Part shown: positions 1 to 8,822 of the stretch, piece by piece
How positions within the stretch are numbered: the first letter of the stretch is position 1
How the letters are laid out: each line of letters starts with the position of its first letter
Source: UBA6136 sp041178325
GTDB lineage: Bacteria > Pseudomonadota > Gammaproteobacteria > Methylococcales > Methylococcaceae
Length of the DNA: 64,000 bases
Direction of reading: 5' to 3'
Assembly (NCBI GenBank): GCA_041178325.1
Contig: JBEGVN010000027.1
Location: 1-64,000, forward strand
Notes under the pieces: generated by a model
Seen by the model: the letters and a program-made list of their open reading frames with translations, nothing else
Told to the model about the DNA's origin: nothing
The model's database searches: none
Program-made: the position numbers and the translations under genes

Positions 1-101
1 GGATATCCCTTTTCTAATATCTTCGCGCTAGGATATGTCCGCCAGGGATTGAGGGCGCTTTTGCCAACCTGGCTTGTCTTTCTTATTCAGGACACTCATC
101 C

Positions 102-980
102 ATGAAAAAAACCGTTCGCAAGGCCGTATTTCCTGTTGCTGGTCTCGGAACCCGATTCCTTCCCGCAACGAAGGCAAGTCCCAAGGAAATGTTGCCGATC
201 GTCGATAAGCCGTTGATTCAGTACGCCGCCGAGGAGGCCGTAGCGGCGGGGATCGATACGCTGATATTTGTCACCAGTCGCACCAAGCGTACGATCGAAG
301 ATCACTTCGATAAAGCGTATGAAATGGAAAACGAGTTGGCAACGCGCGGGAAGACGGAGGTGCTCAAGGCCCTCCAATCTATTGTTCCCCCAGGAATTAA
401 CTGTATCTATGTTCGTCAGGCAGAGCCTTTGGGGCTTGGGCATGCGGTGAACTGCGCGGCACCTATTATTGGTGATGAGCCATTTGCGGTGATTCTCGCC
501 GACGATATGGTGGACGATGGTAAACGCGGCTGCATGAAACAGATGGTCGAGGTATACAACGAATGGCAATGTTCGGTTTTAGGCACCGAGCAGGTCCATC
601 CCTCTGAGACCCAGAGTTATGGCATTGTTAAGGCGGATCCCTGCGGTGATCGTTTGGCCAAACTTTCGGCCATTGTAGAAAAGCCGCGTCCTGAGAATGC
701 ACCTTCAAACCAGGCGGTGGTCGGGCGATATATTCTGACCCCGGGTATCTTTGATTGCCTCAATAAGGTCACGCGCGGTGCGGGTGGTGAAATTCAGCTG
801 ACCGATGCGATAGCTATGTTGTTGAGCGACGAGCCTGTGCTGTCCTTTGAGTTTGAAGGAAAACGCTACGACTGCGGCTCCAAGCTGGGCTATCTGATGG
901 CCACCGTTGAACTTGCGTTAAAGCATGAAGAAATTGGCGAGGGGTTCCGAAATTACCTCAAGGGACTCAAGGTCGGCTAG
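102..980 (+). CDS. galU: UTP--glucose-1-phosphate uridylyltransferase
   Basis: This 292-residue cytoplasmic enzyme should make UDP-glucose from UTP and glucose-1-phosphate, the precursor for LPS core, exopolysaccharide and glycogen or trehalose sugars. The N-terminus carries the nucleotidyltransferase signature (FPVAGLGTRFLPATKASPKE, residues 10-29), followed by LPIVDKPLIQYA. An ILADDM segment near residue 130 fits the metal-binding acidic motif, and VEKP follows near residue 190. Length matches the family. An AGGA sits about 8 bases before the ATG. The 101 bases upstream hold no other gene that I can see. The gene converges on the aminotransferase gene across a hairpin. Confidence 0.95.
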   Translation: MKKTVRKAVFPVAGLGTRFLPATKASPKEMLPIVDKPLIQYAAEEAVAAGIDTLIFVTSRTKRTIEDHFDKAYEMENELATRGKTEVLKALQSIVPPGINCIYVRQAEPLGLGHAVNCAAPIIGDEPFAVILADDMVDDGKRGCMKQMVEVYNEWQCSVLGTEQVHPSETQSYGIVKADPCGDRLAKLSAIVEKPRPENAPSNQAVVGRYILTPGIFDCLNKVTRGAGGEIQLTDAIAMLLSDEPVLSFEFEGKRYDCGSKLGYLMATVELALKHEEIGEGFRNYLKGLKVG

Positions 981-990
981 CCACCGGGCC

Positions 991-1013
991 GGGGGCGTTC
1001 GTGTAACGCCCCC
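991..1013. terminator. Hairpin between convergent galU and aminotransferase genes
   Basis: Perfect 9-bp inverted repeat (GGGGGCGTT / AACGCCCCC) with a 5-base loop in the 41-bp gap between two convergent genes. No T-run follows on either strand, so it may act as a bidirectional stop or a 3'-end stabiliser rather than a classical intrinsic terminator. Confidence 0.6.
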
Positions 1014-1021
1014 ATTGCATA

Positions 1022-2206
1022 CTAGGCCAAGGCTTCCTGCATGCGGCTGACCGCTTTTTCAAGATTTGCCATGCTGGTCGCGATGGAAAGTCGGATGTGA
1101 CCGTCAGCGCCAAAGGCTGAGCCTGGAACGACAGCAACGCCGGCTTTTTCGATAAGGAATTCAGAGAGGCCAAGATCATCCTCAATCCCCTCCAGTCGTT
1201 CGATAACCTTCTTCATGTCAGGTAAGACATAAAATGTGCCATCGGTGTTCAGGCAGTCGACACCTGGGATCTGATTCATGGCCGCAACCACGTAGTCGTG
1301 GCGTTCCTTAAAGGCTTTGCACATATCCTGAATGAAGGACTGGTCCCCATTCAGTGCGGCCTCTGCTGCAACCTGTGAGATTGATGTTGGGTTCGATGTG
1401 CTTTGCGACTGAATGTTGGTCATGGCGCTGATCAGCCATTCAGGACCTGCTGCATAACCGATACGCCATCCCGTCATCGAATAAGCCTTTGAAACCCCAT
1501 TCAGGACCATCGTCCTTTCATAAAGGTCAGGGTTCACATTCAGGATGTTGACGAAGGTTTGATCACCCCAGAGGATGTGCTCATACATGTCATCGGTCGC
1601 GATGATGATGTTCGGATGCTTGCGAAGTACGGCACCCAGTGCGGCCAATTCATCCTTGCTGTAGGCCATGCCGCTGGGGTTTGAGGGGCTGTTGATGACG
1701 AACAGGCGTGTTTTGGGGGTAATGGCGGCTTCAAGCTGCGCTGCCGTGATCTTGAACTGTTGGCTCTGGGGGCCCGAGATGATGACCGGTACGCCTTCGG
1801 CCAGCAGGACCATGTCCGGATAAGATACCCAGTAGGGGGCAGGAATGATGACTTCATCCCCCGGATTGATCAGGGCCTGACTCAGGTTATAAAAGCTCTG
1901 CTTCCCGCCACAGGAAACCAGAATCTGTTTTGGGGTATAGCTAAATCCATTCTCTCGCTGGAACTTGTCGACGATAGCCTTCTTAAGGCCCGCTGTCCCG
2001 TCCACCGCGGTGTATTTGGTGAAGCCCGATTCAATCGCTGCGATAGCTGCCGCTTTTATATGGTCTGGGGTGTCAAAGTCGGGTTCACCTGCCCCCAGTC
2101 CGACAATGTCCTTGCCTGCGGCGCGCATGGCGGCAGCCCGCGCGGTGACCGCCAGAGTAGGGGATGGCTTGATCGAGAGGACACGATTGGAGAGAGTATG
2201 CTGCAT
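1022..2206 (-). CDS. aspC: Class I pyridoxal-phosphate aminotransferase (aspartate aminotransferase type)
   Basis: 394 residues, a fold-type I aminotransferase of the bacterial aspartate aminotransferase Ib group. It should interconvert aspartate/2-oxoglutarate and oxaloacetate/glutamate in the cytoplasm. Visible landmarks are GAGEPDFDTP near residue 38, the SPSNPSG motif near residue 173, the PLP-binding lysine in NGVSKAYSMTGWRIGY near residue 238, and a C-terminal arginine in HIRLSIA that fits the carboxylate-binding Arg. Transcription diverges from uvrB across 187 bp. The substrate could also be an aromatic amino acid or prephenate, because these subgroups cannot be separated by eye. Confidence 0.9.
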   Translation of the reverse strand: MQHTLSNRVLSIKPSPTLAVTARAAAMRAAGKDIVGLGAGEPDFDTPDHIKAAAIAAIESGFTKYTAVDGTAGLKKAIVDKFQRENGFSYTPKQILVSCGGKQSFYNLSQALINPGDEVIIPAPYWVSYPDMVLLAEGVPVIISGPQSQQFKITAAQLEAAITPKTRLFVINSPSNPSGMAYSKDELAALGAVLRKHPNIIIATDDMYEHILWGDQTFVNILNVNPDLYERTMVLNGVSKAYSMTGWRIGYAAGPEWLISAMTNIQSQSTSNPTSISQVAAEAALNGDQSFIQDMCKAFKERHDYVVAAMNQIPGVDCLNTDGTFYVLPDMKKVIERLEGIEDDLGLSEFLIEKAGVAVVPGSAFGADGHIRLSIATSMANLEKAVSRMQEALA

Positions 2207-2393
2207 GGTTGAGGGTCGTCTTGAGGATGGGGCTTAAGATGAAATGGAGCGGATTCGCAAGGCGTTGCCGAACGGGTCGGCTAACCCCGCACCGATAACC
2301 CCTCATTTTATAACAGTCAAAGCCAGCGAATAAAGACTGGCGAACAGAAGCTCGGCGACGGGCATGTCTTCGATCATGAATCACTGAGGCGTA

Positions 2394-4454
2394 ATGGATC
2401 AGGAACTACGGCAATATCAAAAGGAGAATCCGGTCAAAGGGAAGGCATTTACCCTGAATAGTCCTTTTGAGCCCTCAGGTGACCAGCCTGAAGCGATACA
2501 TCATCTAATCGATGGCCTCCATGATGGATTGCTCCATCAGACACTCCTTGGTGTAACTGGCTCAGGTAAGACCTTTACGATTGCCAACATCATTGCAAAA
2601 GAACAGCGCCCCGCATTGATCCTGGCTCCAAACAAGACCTTGGCAGCTCAGCTCTATGGTGAAATGCGAGAGTTCTTTCCCGAGAACTCGGTGGAGTATT
2701 TCGTTTCTTATTACGATTACTATCAGCCTGAAGCTTACGTCCCTTCATCAGATACCTACATTCAGAAGGATGCCTCGCTCAATGAGCATATTGAGCAGAT
2801 GCGGCTTTCGGCCACCAAAGCCCTGATTGAGCGACGTGACACCATTATTGTGGCGACCGTTTCTTCGATTTACGGGTTGGGTGAACCTGCGTCTTATTTC
2901 AGCATGGTGCTGCATTTGGTTCGCGGAGACATGATCAATCAGCGGACCCTTCTCAGACGCCTTGCGGAGCTTCAGTACACTCGAAATGATACAGAGCTGC
3001 GCCGTGCGACCTACCGGGTGCGGGGTGAAGTCATTGATATCTATCCCGCTGAATCAGAACGGGAGGCCCTGCGTGTCGAACTTTTCGATGATGAAATTGA
3101 GCGGCTTTCCCTGTTCGATCCCCTGACCGGAGAGATCCTCTCCAGGACGGCCCGTTACACGGTGTATCCCAAGACGCACTATGTCACTCCCAGGGAGCGC
3201 ATTCTTGAAGCGATTGAGCAGATCAAGGTCGATCTTCGAAAGCGGCTCGAAGAGCTTCGTGACGATCATAAATTGGTCGAAGCGCAGCGTCTGGAACAAC
3301 GAACCTTGTTTGATATCGAGATCATGCTCGAAGTGGGCTATTGTTCCGGTATCGAGAACTATTCGAGGTATCTTTCGGGGCGAGGTCCCGGTGAGCCGCC
3401 CCCCACGCTTTTTGATTATCTTCCAGACGATGCGATTCTGGTTGTTGATGAGAGCCACGTCACAATTCCTCAGTTAGGGGCCATGTACAAGGGTGATCGC
3501 TCCAGAAAGGAGACCTTGGTTGATTATGGCTTTCGATTACCTTCGGCCCTTGATAACCGTCCTTTGCAATTTGAGGAATTTGAAGAAAGATCTCCACAGC
3601 GTATCTATGTGTCGGCAACGCCAGGTCAATATGAAATCAAACACTCCGGCGCCATCATCGAGCAGGTTGTTCGCCCTACAGGTCTGGTTGATCCGGTCGT
3701 AGAGATTCGACCGGTTACGCGTCAGGTTGAGGATCTTCTTTCGGAGATACGGGAGCGGTCGGCTAAATCGGAACGGGTGCTCGTGACGACGCTCACCAAG
3801 CGCATGTCCGAGGATCTGACCGAATACCTCTATGAACATGATGTCGCCGTTCGATATCTTCATTCGGATATCGATACCGTCGAACGGGTCGAAATCATTC
3901 GCGACCTTCGACTTGGAAAGTTCGATGTCTTGGTCGGTATCAACTTGTTGAGGGAAGGGCTCGATATACCCGAGGTTTCACTGGTTGCGATACTGGATGC
4001 GGACAAGGAAGGCTTTCTTCGATCCACATCTTCATTAATCCAGACCATTGGGCGAGCCGCCCGTAATGTGCATGGCAAGGCGATTCTCTATGCCGATGTA
4101 ATCACCGGCAGTATTGAGCGAGCGCTTGAGGAAACGCAGCGACGTCGTGCCAAGCAAGAGGCCTACAACCAGGCACATGGTCTCGTTCCCAAGAGCATCG
4201 TTAAGGGCATTCAGGATATTTTGGAACTTCCCATTCCTGGTGCGCAATCCAGTCCTGGTGGCAGAAAACGCGGACAGAAGGCCAAGGATGAAGACGCGCA
4301 TGCGCCTGTAACGGCCAAGGAAGCCGCCAAAGTCATCAAGCAACTTGAGGATCGGATGTACGCGGCAGCACGCGATCTTGAGTTTGAAGAAGCTGCCCGA
4401 CTTCGAGATCAAATTCGGGCCATTCAGGACCAGACGTTTGCCAATCCGGCTTAA
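2394..4454 (+). CDS. uvrB: Excinuclease ABC subunit UvrB
   Basis: 686 residues. UvrB is the DNA damage-verification helicase of nucleotide excision repair; it is loaded by UvrA and recruits UvrC. The Walker A motif is GVTGSGKT (about residue 53). The damage-probing beta-hairpin region reads YYDYYQPEAYVP, and the DEAD-like box reads DESHV. Helicase motifs V/VI include GINLLREGLDIPE and QTIGRAARN. A C-terminal UVR motif (KQLEDRMYAAARDLEFEEAARLRDQI region, quoted in part) would bind UvrC. A GAGG lies 5 bases before the ATG. Full length and apparently intact. Confidence 0.97.
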   Translation: MDQELRQYQKENPVKGKAFTLNSPFEPSGDQPEAIHHLIDGLHDGLLHQTLLGVTGSGKTFTIANIIAKEQRPALILAPNKTLAAQLYGEMREFFPENSVEYFVSYYDYYQPEAYVPSSDTYIQKDASLNEHIEQMRLSATKALIERRDTIIVATVSSIYGLGEPASYFSMVLHLVRGDMINQRTLLRRLAELQYTRNDTELRRATYRVRGEVIDIYPAESEREALRVELFDDEIERLSLFDPLTGEILSRTARYTVYPKTHYVTPRERILEAIEQIKVDLRKRLEELRDDHKLVEAQRLEQRTLFDIEIMLEVGYCSGIENYSRYLSGRGPGEPPPTLFDYLPDDAILVVDESHVTIPQLGAMYKGDRSRKETLVDYGFRLPSALDNRPLQFEEFEERSPQRIYVSATPGQYEIKHSGAIIEQVVRPTGLVDPVVEIRPVTRQVEDLLSEIRERSAKSERVLVTTLTKRMSEDLTEYLYEHDVAVRYLHSDIDTVERVEIIRDLRLGKFDVLVGINLLREGLDIPEVSLVAILDADKEGFLRSTSSLIQTIGRAARNVHGKAILYADVITGSIERALEETQRRRAKQEAYNQAHGLVPKSIVKGIQDILELPIPGAQSSPGGRKRGQKAKDEDAHAPVTAKEAAKVIKQLEDRMYAAARDLEFEEAARLRDQIRAIQDQTFANPA

Positions 4455-4495
4455 CCTGTCAATGACGGGAAAGAGATCATTTCCCGTCAGACAGG
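4455..4495 (+). terminator. Long stem-loop downstream of uvrB
   Basis: Ten-bp perfect stem (TGACGGGAAA / TTTCCCGTCA, 7-base loop) extended by an outer 6-bp stem (CCTGTC / GACAGG) across a two-A bulge. It starts one base after the uvrB stop codon. No T-run follows, so it may be a Rho-independent-like stop or an mRNA 3' protective stem. Confidence 0.65.
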
Positions 4496-4621
4496 CCAAT
4501 TCGCCATTGTGACTGCCCCAATCGGGTGCGCTGACATTCATAATAGAACAGCACTGAGCTTGGGTGGCATAGCCTTCATCCCTGACTCGCCCGTTGCTGC
4601 TTCCTGATTACCCGAGACCGC

Positions 4622-5845
4622 ATGACTGTCATCCATCACGCGCTTGTATTGAATCTTCACCAGCCTCACGGCAACCTGGAATTGCTGCTTGAGCAAAACC
4701 CACAGGAAGCCCGAGAGATCCTTTTTGCCTATGATCGCATCGCTCGGTTTCTTTGGTCATACGAAGAAGTGGCCAAGGTGCACCTCTCACTCTCAGGAAG
4801 TCTCCTTGAAACCCTTTCCAGCCAGTCCTTCCAAAAGGCTGTCTATGGCATTGTCGACTGCGGCTCGCTTTTGTGGCATCTCCAGAATCGTCAGATCATC
4901 GAGATCTTAGGCACGGCCTATTACCATCCGGTTCTGCCCCTCATACCACCGGAGGATTGGCGCGATCATTTGACCCGTTGGCTGGTGCAAGGCTCACATT
5001 TGTTTTGGCGACAGGACTTCAAGGGGTTTTGGCCCCCCGAACTAGGGTTTTCAATGGAATTGATCCCCTTACTCAACGAGTTGGGTTACCGCTATGTGAT
5101 CGTTGATAGTGAGCATGTAACGCCCGTCTCATCGATGAGTGAGGGCGAACGACTCTTCAAGCCTCATGTGGCCCGTTACGGTAACTCTGAAGTCATCGTC
5201 ATAGTACGTCATCGTGAACTCTCCAATGCCCTGGCCAATGGCAGCAGTTATGCCGCGTTCAAAGACGAGCTCACTCGCCTGACGTCAGGTCTAGATCACC
5301 CCTTGGTGACAACCTGTAGTGATGGTGAGAATGGTGCTTGGTACCGCAATACGCAATTGGAGTCCAACTTTTGGGGTGGGTTCTATGGTGGGCTTTTGGA
5401 GGATGCGCGGGCGGGTGGTCCCATCCAACCCGACTATGTCCATGACTACCTTGATGCCTATGGTACTCATGGTGAGGTCAAGGTCGAGACCGGCGCGTGG
5501 AATACCGAATGGCATAACGGCAAAGATTTTGGTCAGTGGGCTGGTGGCCCAGCCCAACTGGAAACTCTCAATCGCATTCGAAAAGTCAGTCATGAAATCC
5601 ACCGGGCGCTCACAGAGGCACCGCAGCGTGAGCTCGGGAGGCAGGAGGCGGAGGTCATGTCTGCAGCCCATCAGCGCCTTTTAAGGGCCGAGACCAGCTG
5701 CAATTTTTATTGGGGCGAGACTTGGGTCAGCCGTGCAAATCGTGACCTTGACGATGCCGAATCCACCCTTGCCCGATTCAGGGCAAAGAAATATCTTATG
5801 GATGCCGATCCCAGTTGGATTGTTCCAGGTCTTCAGTCAGCATAA
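4622..5845 (+). CDS. Glycoside hydrolase family 57 protein
   Basis: 407 residues. The protein opens with the GH57 first motif (LNLHQPHG, residues 10-17). It has FWPPELGFS near residue 138, whose Glu fits the family nucleophile motif, and TCSDGENGAW near residue 234, whose Asp fits the acid/base motif. GH57 enzymes act on alpha-1,4/1,6 glucans as amylase, glucanotransferase or branching enzyme. There is no signal peptide, so cytoplasmic glycogen or maltodextrin work is likely. It ends shortly after the (beta/alpha)7 barrel and lacks the long C-terminal extension of the branching enzymes. No glycogen gene is adjacent. The exact activity cannot be told. Confidence 0.85.
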   Translation: MTVIHHALVLNLHQPHGNLELLLEQNPQEAREILFAYDRIARFLWSYEEVAKVHLSLSGSLLETLSSQSFQKAVYGIVDCGSLLWHLQNRQIIEILGTAYYHPVLPLIPPEDWRDHLTRWLVQGSHLFWRQDFKGFWPPELGFSMELIPLLNELGYRYVIVDSEHVTPVSSMSEGERLFKPHVARYGNSEVIVIVRHRELSNALANGSSYAAFKDELTRLTSGLDHPLVTTCSDGENGAWYRNTQLESNFWGGFYGGLLEDARAGGPIQPDYVHDYLDAYGTHGEVKVETGAWNTEWHNGKDFGQWAGGPAQLETLNRIRKVSHEIHRALTEAPQRELGRQEAEVMSAAHQRLLRAETSCNFYWGETWVSRANRDLDDAESTLARFRAKKYLMDADPSWIVPGLQSA

Positions 5846-5858
5846 GGCTCTAGGAGGC

Positions 5859-6227
5859 TCAAGCTTGAATCAATTCAAACGCATTTCCGTCAAAATCCCT
5901 GCAAAATAGAACCGGACGGCCTGAGCTACTCGGGAATATCGGAAGTCCCGCAGCTCGGATTTTCAATTCCAAGGTCTTCAGGTCCTCAACGCGCAACGCC
6001 ACGTGCCTCCGGATGCCAGGATAAAGGGGCGTCTCATCGCCAAGATCATGCGATTCTGCAACGATCAGGTGGATCTGTTCGTTGCCTACGTCGTACCACA
6101 ACCCATCGAATGATTTGCCTGGCCGTGCGGGATTGATGGTCAGCCCAAGAATGCCCTCATAAAAGTCTCTGGCCCGCTCAAGGTCGGTGACAAGGACAGA
6201 GGCGTGATGAATGCCGCGTATGGTCAT
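5859..6227 (-). CDS. VOC-family (glyoxalase/dioxygenase-fold) protein
   Basis: 122 residues made of two beta-alpha-beta-beta-beta modules typical of vicinal-oxygen-chelate proteins. Candidate metal ligands are the His in IHHASVLV, the His pair in EQIHL and RRHVALRV, and the Glu in NAFELIQ at the C-terminus. Similar small proteins act as glyoxalase I-like, fosfomycin-resistance-like or ring-cleavage enzymes, and the substrate is unknown here. The ATG overlaps the stop of the upstream PspC-domain gene by 4 bases, so the two are translationally coupled. Confidence 0.8.
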   Translation of the reverse strand: MTIRGIHHASVLVTDLERARDFYEGILGLTINPARPGKSFDGLWYDVGNEQIHLIVAESHDLGDETPLYPGIRRHVALRVEDLKTLELKIRAAGLPIFPSSSGRPVLFCRDFDGNAFELIQA

Positions 6228-7282
6228 GGCTGAGGATCTCTTGATTCAGTTACGAAGTTATCTTCCGAGGGGGTTGCAAACTTTTCCCTTAGAAAATGCC
6301 CTTGGATGAGCAAACTTTTGGCATCACGGTCATGGAGCGCCTTTGAATAGCTCACGAGTGTTGCATCCAGAAGCTCAAGTTGCTCATCAAAAATCTCTTC
6401 CGCCGTTTTTTGCTCCCGAATCGGTTCCGATCGGGCGAGAGGCCCCTGAATCTTGAGATATGCTTCAAGCGTTTCTGGGAGAAAATCGAAAGCAATCCGG
6501 TGGATTTCATGGGCGCCGATCGGACCTAAGTCGTTGAGCACATCCACGGGAACCTGCAGTAAATAATTGAGGTGAGTCTCTAGCTGCTGGAGCCGCGCTA
6601 GTGTCGCCCCTGAGGTTTCTATAGAAAGTTGGCTTGTCAGCTGATGAAGCCGATTGGAAAAGACATCCGCTTCCTGAAGCTTTGCCTCTGGATCTCGCCA
6701 GCCTATCGGCTCAAGTGCTTCCCGAGAGGTATCAATCAATTTGTTGCAGGTCGCCTCAAAGGCAAGGCTGAGCGAATGAATGTGCTCATCATGGCTTGCA
6801 TCACTCATCAAATGGCCGGCACGGTGAATTTGATCCAGCAGTGACGGGAACTCGATCAGGGCAAGCCGCGCGGTATCCGGATCCGACGTATGACCACCCT
6901 CAAGGTCAATTTTCGGTGCCAGTCTGCGAATGGCATCGTAGGCAAGTTGAGCCTGATCAGCCAGATGGGGTTTCTGACTACGATGTAGCTTTGCGATCTT
7001 GCGACCCACCTGAAAAAGCTGCCATCTCAGTGTCAGGGATGCATCCGTGATCGGGATGTTGTTTTGGGCGGGAGTAGCAATCCAGAGAATCATGTAGACC
7101 CAAAGTCCAAAACCACCAAAGAACAGCGAAATCAGGAAGAGCATCCGCAACAGGGTCTGACTGAGACCCGTATAATCCGAAAGCCCCGCACAGACTCCTC
7201 CTAGTCGGCTTCGATGGGGATTTCGCATCAGCCGCTTTGTTGGGGATCCCATGGGTCTTTTGGGTGGTCGTATATCAGCCAT
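6224..7282 (-). CDS. PspC-domain membrane protein with long helical C-terminus
   Basis: 352 residues. Residues about 18-75 form a PspC domain: a basic RLGGVCAGLSDYTG segment followed by a hydrophobic helix (LLRMLFLISLFFGGFGLWVYMILWIA region). PspC domains respond to envelope stress and anchor partners to the inner membrane. The remaining 270 residues are soluble, rich in Leu, Glu and Gln, and predicted helical, with no enzyme motif that I recognise. A consensus AGGAGG lies about 14 bases before the chosen ATG, which is rather far; an in-frame ATG at 7252 is an alternative. The downstream VOC gene overlaps by 4 bases. The true partner or signal is unknown. Confidence 0.75.
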   Translation of the reverse strand: MADIRPPKRPMGSPTKRLMRNPHRSRLGGVCAGLSDYTGLSQTLLRMLFLISLFFGGFGLWVYMILWIATPAQNNIPITDASLTLRWQLFQVGRKIAKLHRSQKPHLADQAQLAYDAIRRLAPKIDLEGGHTSDPDTARLALIEFPSLLDQIHRAGHLMSDASHDEHIHSLSLAFEATCNKLIDTSREALEPIGWRDPEAKLQEADVFSNRLHQLTSQLSIETSGATLARLQQLETHLNYLLQVPVDVLNDLGPIGAHEIHRIAFDFLPETLEAYLKIQGPLARSEPIREQKTAEEIFDEQLELLDATLVSYSKALHDRDAKSLLIQGHFLREKFATPSEDNFVTESRDPQP

Positions 7283-7322
7283 CGATAAATTCTATACCTC
7301 CTCACTTCTAGAACTTTGCAAG

Positions 7323-8123
7323 ATGCAGATTCAGGCCGCCGTTGAAGCTTGCCTTTTTTCATCCGAGTTGGATATCAAACTTGATGCCATGGACAAGCTG
7401 GATCATCTTCTCGCTTTGGGGTCCCCCATAGAGAAGTTCAAGGGGGAACCGCGTCCCACATCGGATGTTCTATTTCCAAACCGTCCCGCATGGGTGATGC
7501 CCCGCCAACTCAAAAGGCGTTCCATGTCGGATCCCGAAGGCCTTAAGGTTTTTTTGCATGCCGTTGCGCATATTGAGTTTGTAGCAATCCATCTTGCCCT
7601 TGATGCTGCTTATCGGTTTCGCGATGTTCCAGAAACGTTCCGTCACGACTGGTTAGGCGTTGCCGTCGAGGAGGCTCGCCACTTCAGAGCTGTCGTCACT
7701 CGTATGGCTGAATTATCAGCACACTATGGGGACTATCCGGCGCATGGCGGGCTATGGGAGTTGGCAGAGGAAACGGCAGAGGATCTTCTCGCCCGCATGG
7801 CTTTGATTCCAAGGTTCATGGAGGCGCGTGGTCTCGATGTCACGCCAGGGATGATTGAGAAATTTGAGCGCTACGGCGATGCAAGAACTGTTGACGTACT
7901 GAACTTGATCCTTCGGGAAGAGGTCGGGCATGTGGCCTTGGGGACCCGTTGGTTCCAGTGGGCCGCAGAACAAGCGGGCGCTGATCCCGAAACGGTCTAC
8001 TTTGATCTTATCGAGCGATTTCTCTCCGGAGAGATTCGTGGTCCCTTCAATGAAAAAGCCCGAATGGATGCGGGTTTCTCCCGGACCGAGTTGGATCGTC
8101 TGTCCGGGCTAAGTCCTACTTAG
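7323..8123 (+). CDS. DUF455 ferritin-like protein
   Basis: 266 residues from the ATG at 7323. A start at 7251 is possible, but it would overlap the divergent PspC gene and add residues not typical of the family. The core carries paired carboxylate/His helices of a ferritin-like diiron fold: HAVAHIEFVAIHLALD, VEEARHF, and EEVGHVALG near the C-terminus, which give the ExxH-type ligands. DUF455 proteins relate to tRNA hydroxylase (MiaE)-like and ferritin-like oxidases, but no reaction is established. It is convergent with the next gene, 10 bp away. Confidence 0.8.
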   Translation: MQIQAAVEACLFSSELDIKLDAMDKLDHLLALGSPIEKFKGEPRPTSDVLFPNRPAWVMPRQLKRRSMSDPEGLKVFLHAVAHIEFVAIHLALDAAYRFRDVPETFRHDWLGVAVEEARHFRAVVTRMAELSAHYGDYPAHGGLWELAEETAEDLLARMALIPRFMEARGLDVTPGMIEKFERYGDARTVDVLNLILREEVGHVALGTRWFQWAAEQAGADPETVYFDLIERFLSGEIRGPFNEKARMDAGFSRTELDRLSGLSPT

Positions 8124-8133
8124 CCCCCCTAGA

Positions 8134-8748
8134 TCATCGGGTTCGAGGTGGGATAATGACCGTCTCAATCGAGCCATCCTCAGAGCCTGAGTTTTGGGTG
8201 GGCACGGGTGGGGTGGTTGCTTGCGAAGTTGGCGCTTTTTTGACAGTTCCGGAATCTAAAGCAGCCGATCCGTGAAGGGTTGTCACCGGGGCATTGGGAT
8301 TTGGTGGTGAGCCAGCACTTGGAAAGCCGCGAGCTGAGAGACAGGCTCGAACCTGAGCCTGAGACGGTGCTCTGAATTGTGTTTCCCCGCTTGCTGAAAC
8401 GGATTTGGTTCTTTGGCTATGGCAACGGTTAATGGCGACAAGAAATGGGTCGGTCTTGGCTTCCTGGTGATAACCCATTTGATTGATACAGGTGAGGTAT
8501 TTGGAAGGATCGATGGTAATTGCTGGATCGGCTCCTTCGGGCAGTGGATCCATTTTTGAGCGAGAACGACAGATTTGAGCATCCTGATAGTAGGGTGCGG
8601 TTTTCTTTCTGGCTTGCAGGTGGGCCGAATCATCCTCGGCACTCATGACATTTTCTGAGATGCAGAGAGCAAGACAAGAAAGCAGGAGGAATTGAAGGGC
8701 CGTAAATAACCGAGCCGGCACGATGACGCTTGGGGATTGAAGGCGCAT
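8134..8748 (-). CDS. Exported protein of unknown function
   Basis: 204 residues. An N-terminal hydrophobic stretch (about residues 13-30) followed by a small-residue site at NVMSA-E near residue 37 looks like a Sec signal peptide. The mature part is polar. Four cysteines occur in short contexts (QICRSRS, YLTCINQMGY, INRCHSQR, VRACLSARGF), consistent with one or two periplasmic disulfides. The last 60 residues are rich in Pro, Thr and Ser and probably disordered. I recognise no family. It lies 74 bp downstream of lpxH and may be the last gene of that run. Confidence 0.6.
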   Translation of the reverse strand: MRLQSPSVIVPARLFTALQFLLLSCLALCISENVMSAEDDSAHLQARKKTAPYYQDAQICRSRSKMDPLPEGADPAITIDPSKYLTCINQMGYHQEAKTDPFLVAINRCHSQRTKSVSASGETQFRAPSQAQVRACLSARGFPSAGSPPNPNAPVTTLHGSAALDSGTVKKAPTSQATTPPVPTQNSGSEDGSIETVIIPPRTR

Positions 8749-8822
8749 AGATGAAACTCGTGAATTCGTTTGAACGCTGAAATTGGATTATAAGAGGAAG
8801 AAAAGTCCCTAAGGTTTTCTCA

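Noticed and set aside
4455..4621. Possible small RNA after uvrB
   Set aside because: Only the uvrB 3' hairpin is evident. No promoter and no second terminator were seen.
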